DNA of 13,331 nt. Origin: JAFDVL01 sp043719385 (GTDB lineage: Bacteria > Acidobacteriota > Blastocatellia > RBC074). Under the pieces are notes generated by a model, which did no database searches, had not been told where the DNA came from, and saw only the letters and a list, made by a program, of their open reading frames with translations. The stretch covers positions 1 to 13,331 of the forward strand of contig JAYSTY010000445.1 of NCBI GenBank assembly GCA_043719385.1, in the 5' to 3' direction. This document shows, one piece after another, positions 1 through 5,436 of the stretch (positions are counted from its first letter, which is position 1; the number at the start of each line of letters is the position of its first letter). The translations under genes and the position numbers were made by a program.

Positions 1-1
1 C

Positions 2-502
2 CTTGACCCCAAAGGCAATTTGCCCCTTTTCTCGAACGGTGAATTCACCTTCAAAGTCAAAGGCGTCCACGCCAAAACGTCCGTGATCTGGAACTACGAA
101 GCTCCGGCTGGCGCTGGCGATACACATTTTTCAGTGATGAAGGGAACGAAAGCTGTCGTCAGTATTCGACAGGGCAAAGAAGAAAATTACAAACCGGAAT
201 TGTACATCGCGCCAACAAACGCGAAAGACAAAGCTGCCGTCGGCGAGGAATTGAAAAAAGCAGTTGCGTCATTGCAAAGCAAATTTGCCGGCATCGAATT
301 GAAAGACACAAAAGATGGCTGGCAAATTGTAATTCCCGAAAAATTCCGCGACGGTCACGAGTCACATTTTTCACAAGTCGCTGGCAAATACTTCAAGTTT
401 TTAGAAGCCGGCAAATTACCCGAATGGGAAGTGCCAAACATGCTGGCGAAATATTACGTCACGACACAGGCGTTGAAGTTGGCGCTGAAACAGGGGAAAT
501 AA
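2..502 (+). CDS. Gfo/Idh/MocA-type oxidoreductase, C-terminal part (cut by window edge)
   Basis: The reading frame is open to the first bases of the window, so this is the 3' part of a longer gene. The TTG at 20 is just a leucine codon inside it. About 166 residues are visible. They match my memory of the 'putative oxidoreductase C-terminal domain' that follows the NAD(P)-binding Rossmann domain in a Gfo/Idh/MocA subgroup: HAKTSVIWNYEAP, GDTHFSVMKGTKA, IRQGKEENYKPELYI, then HESHFSQVAGKYFKFLEAGKLP and a final VPNMLAKYYVTTQALKLAL. Members are usually about 450 residues, often secreted or periplasmic, and are thought to act on sugars or related polyols; the substrate cannot be read from this part. 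No clear hairpin terminator follows the TAA at 500-502. The next gene starts 85 nt later with its own promoter. Confidence 0.72.
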   Translation, partial: LDPKGNLPLFSNGEFTFKVKGVHAKTSVIWNYEAPAGAGDTHFSVMKGTKAVVSIRQGKEENYKPELYIAPTNAKDKAAVGEELKKAVASLQSKFAGIELKDTKDGWQIVIPEKFRDGHESHFSQVAGKYFKFLEAGKLPEWEVPNMLAKYYVTTQALKLALKQGK

Positions 503-529
503 AATTGGGCCAGTGCCGCGAGCTAGTAA

Positions 530-558
530 GTGAAAACAATAATCTTTAGGGTTATAAT
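530..558 (+). promoter_or_regulatory. Sigma-70-type promoter of the HicB-like gene
   Basis: A perfect -10 hexamer TATAAT lies at 553-558. A 4/6 -35 hexamer GTGAAA lies at 530-535, with a 17-nt spacer. Transcription would start near 565, giving a leader of about 23 nt. The leader contains a strong ribosome binding site, AGGAG at 574-578, 9 nt before the ATG at 588. Confidence 0.55.
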
Positions 559-587
559 CAGACCACTGATGAAAGGAGTAATATTTT

Positions 588-941
588 ATGCAATATTCAG
601 TAATCCTCGAACAAGTCAACGGTCATTATCGCGCTACGATTCCGGCCTTAATGGATTTAATGGCAGAAGGTAAAACCCGTAATGAAGCGTTGCGAAATGT
701 CTGGCGTTCAGCAGAAGTCCGCTTAGCAACAGTTGAAATTGCCACTATTGAGGTAGCGACATCTCAAAGTATTCGCCCAGATAGTCCTCAAGCGTGGTTG
801 CAATCTGCTGGAAAATTTAAGGGCGATGAAGAGGCGATGCAAGAACATATCGCAGAAATTTATGCGGAACGGAAAAGGCAACGAGAAGAAGTCGAACGCG
901 AACTTGATTTTACTTTAGCCGTGCCAATTGAAACCCAATGA
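588..941 (+). CDS. HicB-like orphan antitoxin
   Basis: 117 residues. The first 50 (MQYSVILEQVNGHYRATIPAL...EGKTRNEALRNV) have the pattern of the HicB-like antitoxin fold: a short beta-alpha-beta unit with xxYxATIPAL and EGxTxxEALxNV. Residues 68-105 (SPQAWLQSAGKFKGDEEAMQEHIAEIYAERKRQ) recall the tail of antitoxins paired with PIN-domain (VapC) toxins, where 'WLEMAGMFKDD...' is common. Such proteins bind a toxin and repress their own operon. No HicA or VapC toxin is encoded on either side; the next gene is a peptidase. The stop TGA overlaps an ATG (ATGA, 938-941), the usual coupling to a toxin gene, but that frame ends after two codons (ATG ACT TAG). The partner may have been lost. Start chosen by the strong AGGAG. 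The fold assignment is from pattern memory only. Confidence 0.6.
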   Translation: MQYSVILEQVNGHYRATIPALMDLMAEGKTRNEALRNVWRSAEVRLATVEIATIEVATSQSIRPDSPQAWLQSAGKFKGDEEAMQEHIAEIYAERKRQREEVERELDFTLAVPIETQ

Positions 942-1000
942 CTTAGCTCCCCGAAATTGCACTTTCAACACCAATTACAGTCTAATCTAAACTCATTTTT

Positions 1001-2383
1001 ATGCCTAAAACATCAGACCTCTACACAAATCTAAAAAACTACATATCCGGCAGCCGCAACGAATTTGAAGAAAAACTCGCCACGCTCGTCAACATTCCCA
1101 GCATCAGCATGGATCCCGAATGCAAAGGCGACATCAAGCGTTGTGCTGATACCGCCGTCGAATTCCTGCGCGGCATCGGAGCCAAAGCGGAAGCCGTCCC
1201 GACCGATGGAAATCCTGTCGTCGTAGGCGAAATTATCAATGATCCGACCTTCCCGACGGTTTCGATTTACAACCATTTGGACGTGCAGCCTGCGAATCCT
1301 GAAGAGTGGAATAAGGCTCCGTTCACCTTTGATAAAGTTGGTGATCGCTACGAAGGTCGCGGCACAACGGATGACAAAGGCCCGGCTTTGACAGCACTGT
1401 TGGCAACGAAATATGCGATGGACAATGGCGTCCCGATCAACGTGAAATTTATCTGGGAACTAGAGGAAGAAATCGGCAGTCCGAATTTTGAAAAATTCGT
1501 TAGAGCCAATAAACAAAGGCTCAAAACGGATTCTGTGCTCGTGTCCGATACAATTTGGATTGCTCGTGGCAAGCCCGCCGTACCTTACGGATTGCGCGGG
1601 CTACAGGCATTTATGATGACGCTGCAAACGCACGCGAAAGACGTTCATTCAGGACTGGTCGGAGGTGCGGCGCGTAATCCAATCGGTGAACTGTGTGACG
1701 TGATTGCGAAATGCTACGACGCGAAGACGGGCAAAGTGAAGATCAAAGGATTTTATGATGACGTGCGGAAAATCACGAAAGCTGAGATTGCGAGTTTTAC
1801 GAACTCCGGCTTCACTACCGCTGGTTATAAAAAAGCGCACGAGTTGAAATCCATTCGCCCCAATCTAAAAAACGAAGGCGAAGTTTTGCAGGCTTTTATG
1901 TCGCTGCCAACGTTTGAAGTTCACGGCATCGTCGGAGGCTACGCTGGCCCCGGAGTCAAAACAATTGTTCCGCATCAGGCCGAAGCAAAAATTTCCATGC
2001 GCTTGGTTCCCAATCAGAGACCCGCAAAAATTGCCAAATTAGTCAAAGATTTCATCAGGCAAATCAATCCCGATGTGAAAGTAAATTTAGAGCATGCGCT
2101 GGAACCCTACAGCGGAGATTTCACCGGCCCCTATTCCGAAGCGGCGCGGACTGCGATGAAATTTGCGTTCGGCAAAGACCCGGCTTTCACCCGCGAAGGC
2201 GGCTCCATCGGCGCCGTCGTCACGATGCAAAATCATTTAAAATGTCCGATTACATTTTTAGGCTTGAGCCTGCCCGAACACGGCTACCATGCGAAGAATG
2301 AAAATTATGATTGGGGGCAAACTTCAGGCGGAATCAAAATGTTTGTGAAGTATTTTGAGGAAATCTCACACCTCAAAAAATAG
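1001..2383 (+). CDS. M20 family metallopeptidase (dipeptidase, carnosinase-like)
   Basis: 460 residues, full length for the M20A/M20F dipeptidase group (CNDP, DUG1, PepV-like). All expected two-zinc site residues are visible: H92 in NHLDVQP, bridging D124 in GTTDDKGP, catalytic E156 with ligand E157 in ELEEEIGS, D183 in VSDT, and H430 in HAKNE. H216 in DVHSG fits the dimer-domain histidine that completes the substrate pocket of the neighbouring subunit. The lid/dimerisation domain is about residues 195-370. There is no signal peptide, so the enzyme is likely cytoplasmic and releases amino acids from dipeptides or small peptides. The ATG is preceded by an AT-rich stretch without Shine-Dalgarno; a possible -10 (TCTAAT, 981-986) would give a very short leader, so leaderless or near-leaderless translation is possible. 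It stands alone; the next plus-strand gene is far downstream. Confidence 0.9.
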   Translation: MPKTSDLYTNLKNYISGSRNEFEEKLATLVNIPSISMDPECKGDIKRCADTAVEFLRGIGAKAEAVPTDGNPVVVGEIINDPTFPTVSIYNHLDVQPANPEEWNKAPFTFDKVGDRYEGRGTTDDKGPALTALLATKYAMDNGVPINVKFIWELEEEIGSPNFEKFVRANKQRLKTDSVLVSDTIWIARGKPAVPYGLRGLQAFMMTLQTHAKDVHSGLVGGAARNPIGELCDVIAKCYDAKTGKVKIKGFYDDVRKITKAEIASFTNSGFTTAGYKKAHELKSIRPNLKNEGEVLQAFMSLPTFEVHGIVGGYAGPGVKTIVPHQAEAKISMRLVPNQRPAKIAKLVKDFIRQINPDVKVNLEHALEPYSGDFTGPYSEAARTAMKFAFGKDPAFTREGGSIGAVVTMQNHLKCPITFLGLSLPEHGYHAKNENYDWGQTSGGIKMFVKYFEEISHLKK

Positions 2384-2418
2384 TGTTAAGGCGTTAAGCT
2401 TGCTCACGGGATTTATTT

Positions 2419-2706
2419 CTAAGTTGGCTGATGCACTATCCGATACTCTTCGTAATAATTTTTGTATCCTAAAAGACGGGCTGTCGGGGGCAAAACGCCG
2501 CTCATATCATAGACCCGCACGGGAGCATTTTCTTCGAGTTCGTCTGCATATTGTGAGTCGGACTCAAAGCAATCTCAAGAAACGGCACATTCAATTCCTG
2601 CCCTTGCGAATTGCGAGTATCGCCGTTGGTTGTACCGTAAATTTTGGTTGAATTCGGGAACTTAATTTCGTCGCTGGTTAATTCTTGTATGTTTTTTTTT
2701 ACTCAT
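2419..2706 (-). pseudogene. thiC: Remnant of thiC (phosphomethylpyrimidine synthase), 5' end only, two frameshifts
   Basis: Starting at ATG 2706 and reading through two frameshifts, the minus strand spells ThiC N-terminal motifs: FPNSTKIYG, then VPFLEIALSPT, then EENAPVRVYDMSG. Intact ThiC has FPNSxKxY, VPMREIxLSPT and NAPVRVYDTSGPYTD. The first shift lies in a run of nine A (2692-2700), one too many for the ThiC frame. The second lies just after SPT (about 2543-2550). After DMSG the similarity stops, and about 25 unrelated residues (VLPPTARLLGYKNYYEEYRI...) lead to a TAG at 2419-2421. That suggests a deletion joined the thiC 5' end to the 3' end of another gene. The radical-SAM catalytic domain and its C-terminal cluster motif are absent, so no ThiC activity is possible. 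The TPP riboswitch and ribosome binding site directly upstream confirm the assignment. Confidence 0.82.
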
Positions 2707-2710
2707 TGTT

Positions 2711-2823
2711 TTTCTCCCTTCGTCGGTATTAACTGCTTCAGGTTCAAAGGATAATGTCCGTGACAGACAAATCTCAGCTACTCGTGCAGTTCTCCTTTTA
2801 GTTTATCAATTTGAAGGGAGAAA
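2711..2823 (-). ncRNA. TPP riboswitch (THI element) upstream of the thiC remnant
   Basis: On the minus strand the conserved parts of the thiamine pyrophosphate riboswitch appear in order. CTGAGA lies at 2777-2772. CCTTTGAACCTGA lies around 2750-2738. GTTAATACC then GACGAAGGGAG end at 2714. A P2 helix can form between AAAGGA and TCCTTT, and P3 between CTGC and GTAG. An 11-bp perfect inverted repeat (2711-2721 with 2813-2823) closes the element. Its 3' strand contains the GAAGGGAG ribosome binding site, 7 nt before the ATG, so ligand binding would hide the start: translational control, usual for thiC leaders. Deviations, such as GGAGAACTG where GGGGTGC is usual and a mismatched P5 stem, suggest it is no longer under selection. 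Confidence 0.85.
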
Positions 2824-2838
2824 CGCGACTTGAATCAA

Positions 2839-3765
2839 TTAGTTGTTGTCATTCCGGGAAATTCTGAGTTTTATAAATTCTTCATCAGACAAAGGCTTTA
2901 GCGGAACATCCGTTGCCCAAAAAGGCGGATTTTCCATTGGCTCATCAAATGGTGTCAATTGTGTGCAGTGAGGAATTACAAATTCTTTAACAAATGGATT
3001 TTCGATTACTTCACTTCTAAGCCAAATTTCTCCGGGAACATCAAATACCCAAAATAAATCCTTTCTAGTTGCATAGTTAAACTGCTTGTCAATGATAGTT
3101 GCCAAAGCTCTAATTGCATTGTGAGCGTTTGATTCAAAATCATACCCTTCTTTGTAGTGAATTGAATCGTTTCTATATTGTTTCAGAGTTTGAAAGGCGA
3201 GACTTACTTCATCTGAAATAATTGCCCAATCTTTTAGTGCCGAGATTGGATAATCCCAATTATCAAAACTATCTTTTCTATAAACATTTTTGTAATGTTT
3301 TGATAATTTAAAGTAGTTTCTGGTTTTCAATATCAGCCTATTTAGGATTCTTTCACCAAGTGAACCTGAACCCGTCATTGCCGGATAAAAATATTCGCAA
3401 CAATATGAAGAAACAACTGAAAAAAGTAAGTTATAATACTCATCGGGAATTCCAATAAAGGCTAAATCCAGTTTTATAAAACGACTTAGTTTAGAGTCAA
3501 AATCGAACTCTCCCCAATTTGCTTTTAATTCATTTTTGATGCTCTCTTGCACTTCATTCTCAATAGTGCTTTTAAGACTGTTTACTCTTAAATCAAACGC
3601 ATAACCTAATACGCGATACATCGTAGCCATATCGGGACAAATAAAATTGTTTAAGATAGGTTCTTTGCTTTCTTTTTGTTCTTTGGTTAAAGTGTCAAAA
3701 TCAATTTCAACTTTATGTTGTTTCAAACATCTATTACAGCCCAAAGTTAATTCTTGAATTTTCAT
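2839..3765 (-). CDS. HEPN-like protein of unknown function with N-terminal CxxC
   Basis: 308 residues; I do not recognise the family. The protein starts with a possible zinc knuckle (C10-x2-C13, with C43 in ICPDM). The middle (about 125-230) looks alpha-helical: EYFYPAMTGSGSLGERILNRLIL, then LKDWAIISDEVSLAFQTLKQYRNDSIHYKEG. R198-NDSI-H203 fits the Rx4-6H motif of HEPN domains, which act as RNases or RNA/nucleotide-binding modules in many toxin-antitoxin and phage-defence proteins. No transmembrane segment or signal peptide is seen. No good Shine-Dalgarno precedes the ATG. Base composition is visibly AT-richer than the flanking peptidase and dehydrogenase genes, pointing to transfer. Its stop lies 16 nt before the TPP riboswitch, exactly where a thiC promoter would be expected; divergently, 28 nt from its start, begins a fragment of a macro-domain gene. 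An RNase role is only inference. Confidence 0.6.
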   Translation of the reverse strand: MKIQELTLGCNRCLKQHKVEIDFDTLTKEQKESKEPILNNFICPDMATMYRVLGYAFDLRVNSLKSTIENEVQESIKNELKANWGEFDFDSKLSRFIKLDLAFIGIPDEYYNLLFSVVSSYCCEYFYPAMTGSGSLGERILNRLILKTRNYFKLSKHYKNVYRKDSFDNWDYPISALKDWAIISDEVSLAFQTLKQYRNDSIHYKEGYDFESNAHNAIRALATIIDKQFNYATRKDLFWVFDVPGEIWLRSEVIENPFVKEFVIPHCTQLTPFDEPMENPPFWATDVPLKPLSDEEFIKLRISRNDNN

Positions 3766-3777
3766 ATTACGAAGATA

Positions 3778-3861
3778 CTAAAGTTTAACCCAAATGATAA
3801 AAGAAACCGTCGGAAATTTATTTGAAACAAAAGCCGAAGCGTGTTTTTTGCGGTGAATTGT
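3778..3861 (+). repeat. Direct repeat copy 1, containing the 5' end of a macro-domain gene
   Basis: This segment is repeated at 4851-4935 in the same orientation. Over the best 76 nt (3787-3861 against 4860-4935) I count three substitutions and one single-base gap. It starts with a short leader and ATG at 3794, encoding MIKETVGNLFETKAEAC..., and then falls out of frame because one G is missing (3842-3843 region). Immediately after the repeat the sequence becomes a terminator and the 3' end of the secreted-protein gene. The coding content is discussed with the second copy. Confidence 0.85.
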
Positions 3862-3867
3862 GTCTGA

Positions 3868-3897
3868 TTAAAAAGAGCGTCCAAAAACAAGAACGCT
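3868..3897 (-). terminator. Rho-independent terminator of the secreted-protein gene
   Basis: On the minus strand AGCGTTC (3897-3891) pairs with GGACGCT (3882-3876), 7 bp with one G-U, around an 8-nt loop. It is followed by CTTTTTAA. It sits 16 nt beyond the TAA of the gene at 3913-4689, the ideal place. It also blocks read-through toward the HEPN gene. Confidence 0.65.
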
Positions 3898-3912
3898 ACA
3901 ATTTTCAGTTTG

Positions 3913-4689
3913 TTAATCTATATCAACCCAATTATCATTGCTTGCGGCTGTGCAAGTCTTTCCTTTCGGGCAATATTCAAAACGGAAAATCGGATGAATC
4001 TCCCAATTATTTACACGCGGAAGTTTATGTCTGAAAAAATGTTCCGAATCAAACATTAACTGTCCTGTGATGCGAACAAGCAATGCACCTTGAGCAGTTG
4101 TGTTTATTAGCGGCTGTGTCTTCTCAAAGGTAAAATTCGGATGGTCTGATCTTGTTCGCGGAGCAAATTCTGCTGTAACTGATTCGGCTTCACGTTTTTT
4201 AAATACTGCCTTTATTGTGCTTTTATTTGCGTTCGGCGGCAACGGAAACTTTTCAATCGTATTTTTGGTAACTAATACGAGATGATTGTCCGTAGTTTCC
4301 GCAGTCCGAAGATAGCAGTTACAAGATTCGCCGCCCAATTCAGGTTTTACCGCGAGTAAATAGCCGACGACTCTAACCTGTTGACCTTCGCCCATATTCG
4401 TCAGTTCATTCCGCTCTCCCTTTTCAATTAAATGTTCGGGATTCTTTCGTGACTTCATCCAAGACAAAGTGCGATCCGTTATCGGAGTATTTATAGAAAT
4501 AATGTTTTTCAAAATGTTTAGATTAGGATCGTGATGGTTATCGGAACTACAACCTACCGGAGGACAAACTCCGAGATTAGCGGCACAGTTTGGCTGTTGT
4601 GTCACCGCAAATTCCTGTGCTTTTGCGGTAATCAGTATCGTGCTAATCAAAAGAAAAATCGTTGTAAATCGTTTCATTTTAATGAACAT
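3913..4689 (-). CDS. Secreted Cys-containing protein of unknown function
   Basis: 258 residues. The N-terminus is a signal peptide: MFIKMKRF, a hydrophobic core TTIFLLISTILIT, and a probable signal peptidase I site AKA-QE after residue 24. The mature protein carries seven cysteines (C35, C42, C47, C123, C125, C240, C246), suggesting disulfides or metal binding. Two segments look like beta-strands of a small barrel: GEGQQVRVVGYLLAVKPELG (about 100-119), followed by ESCNCYLRT, and GALLVRITGQLMFD (201-214). Near the end comes NNWEIHPIFRFEYC (227-240); a 'WEIHP(V/I)' signature recurs in hypothetical secreted proteins of Acidobacteriota, as I recall, without known function. A GGAGG 10 nt upstream supports M1; M5 is possible. 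The gene lies between two direct repeats of a macro-domain gene start and has its own terminator, so it looks like a self-contained inserted cassette. Confidence 0.75.
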   Translation of the reverse strand: MFIKMKRFTTIFLLISTILITAKAQEFAVTQQPNCAANLGVCPPVGCSSDNHHDPNLNILKNIISINTPITDRTLSWMKSRKNPEHLIEKGERNELTNMGEGQQVRVVGYLLAVKPELGGESCNCYLRTAETTDNHLVLVTKNTIEKFPLPPNANKSTIKAVFKKREAESVTAEFAPRTRSDHPNFTFEKTQPLINTTAQGALLVRITGQLMFDSEHFFRHKLPRVNNWEIHPIFRFEYCPKGKTCTAASNDNWVDID

Positions 4690-4850
4690 TTAACATATGC
4701 CTCCAGAAAACTTTGAATTAAATTAATTCCTTTCATTACATAATGACTTTTTTTGCCAAAATATTACAAACTATTTTCACTTTTTCAAAAATATTTTTAA
4801 TCTTATTGTCGGCAACCTAAAATTAAGCAGACTTTGCAAGTTCATTTATT

Positions 4851-4935
4851 CTAAACTCAAACCCAAATGATAAAAGAAACCGTCAGGAATTTATTTAAAA
4901 CAAAAGCCGAAGCGTGGTTTTTTGCGGTGAATTGT
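4851..4935 (+). repeat. Direct repeat copy 2, 5' end of the macro-domain gene
   Basis: Second copy of the segment at 3778-3861. The outer 14 nt (4851-4864) are more diverged; from 4860 on the match is about 95 %. Here the reading frame stays open through the repeat. The distance between copies is 1,073 nt, and all of the secreted-protein gene lies between them. Confidence 0.85.
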
Positions 4936-5130
4936 ATCGGGATTCCGGGCAAAGGAAATAAGAAATAAACCACGAAGCAACACGAAGATTTCACGAAGCA
5001 AGACAATAATTTAAGTTTTTCTTACTTCGTGTTTCCTTCGTATAACTTCGTGGATAATTATTTCCGACAATGTGAAAATTACAAACTCGCGTGTCAAAAA
5101 GGCGAATCGGCAATCGGGAAGACTGCGGTG
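4867..5130 (+). pseudogene. Macro-domain (DarG-like antitoxin) gene fragment, interrupted by a palindrome
   Basis: From ATG 4867 the frame reads MIKETVRNLF, KAEAWFFAVNCIGIPGKG and then stops at 4966-4968. Macro domains of the DarG/Poa1p type begin with 'MIxxxxGNLLExxAEALVNxVNxxGxMGKG', so the match covers the first ADP-ribose-binding loop. The stop lies at the left foot of the palindrome 4970-5053. Beyond it, in the same frame, comes ENYKLACQKGESAIGKTAV (about 5074-5130), which fits the following macro-domain segment (xxYxxACxxGExxxGKxxV). The rest of the domain, including the second phosphate-binding loop, is missing, so the gene is dead. Such proteins remove ADP-ribose from DNA and counter the toxin DarT; no darT is in the window. 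The assignment rests on motif memory, but two separate segments in the right order and frame make it strong. Confidence 0.72.
4970..5053. repeat. Palindromic element with 'acgaag' words in both arms
   Basis: Left arm 4970-4998 and right arm 5025-5053 (29 nt each) pair in 22 of 29 positions around a 26-nt AT-rich loop. Each arm contains three spaced copies of the word (C)ACGAAG. It sits inside the macro-domain gene fragment and adds an in-frame stop just before it. No transposase is nearby; it could be a small non-autonomous element. Confidence 0.75.
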
Positions 5131-5211
5131 CGTTTTGTGGGATTATTGTTAATAGACTACGCCGCGGGACGGATCTTTTCACGCAAAAACTCGCTCACCA
5201 AATTACTGACT

Positions 5212-5409
5212 TTAACGCCGCCCATTAATGTCAGCACCTGGTGCAATCAGGTCTTTCATTTTTGTGAGATCACCATCGCCAGATGCAGAAGATAATTCAT
5301 CAGATAAACGTTTCACCCGTTGCTCAGGAGATTCATTGAGTGAACATCCAAAGCAGCCAATGAATGCTATAAAAATAAAACTGAAAATTATCGTATGACC
5401 TGGTTTCAT
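5212..5409 (-). pseudogene. Truncated ankyrin-repeat lipoprotein
   Basis: 65 residues. The start MKPGHTIIFSFIFIAFIGCFGCS looks like a lipoprotein signal peptide with a cysteine at 19 (FIGC) or 22. The mature part, SPEQRVKRLSDELSSASGDGDLTKMKDLIAPGADINGR, ends with the first half of an ankyrin repeat (AxxGDLxxMKxLIxxGADIN). Ankyrin proteins normally carry several repeats, so the gene is cut short: the stop falls right after the first repeat unit. A different frame then stays open to a TAG at 5158 (GGVKVSNLVSEFLREKIRPAA), probably the tail of some other gene joined by deletion or frameshift; I do not recognise it. No clear Shine-Dalgarno precedes the ATG. It could still be expressed as a small lipoprotein, but decay is more likely given the surroundings. 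Confidence 0.55.
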
Positions 5410-5436
5410 CTGACCAGCACATAATTTAAATTATTT

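Noticed and set aside
957..986. Promoter of the M20 peptidase (TTGCAC, then TCTAAT)
   Set aside because: The -35 matches in only three positions; only the -10 is convincing, so I did not list it as a feature.
2355..2651. A 98-codon plus-strand frame after the M20 peptidase
   Set aside because: It is antisense to the thiC remnant, overlaps the end of the peptidase and has no start signal; the minus strand explains the sequence.
3822..4716. Several short plus-strand frames across the secreted-protein gene
   Set aside because: All are antisense to a gene with signal peptide, ribosome binding site and terminator.
4970..5053. Possible insertion sequence
   Set aside because: Too short and without a transposase frame; at most a non-autonomous element, so listed as a repeat.
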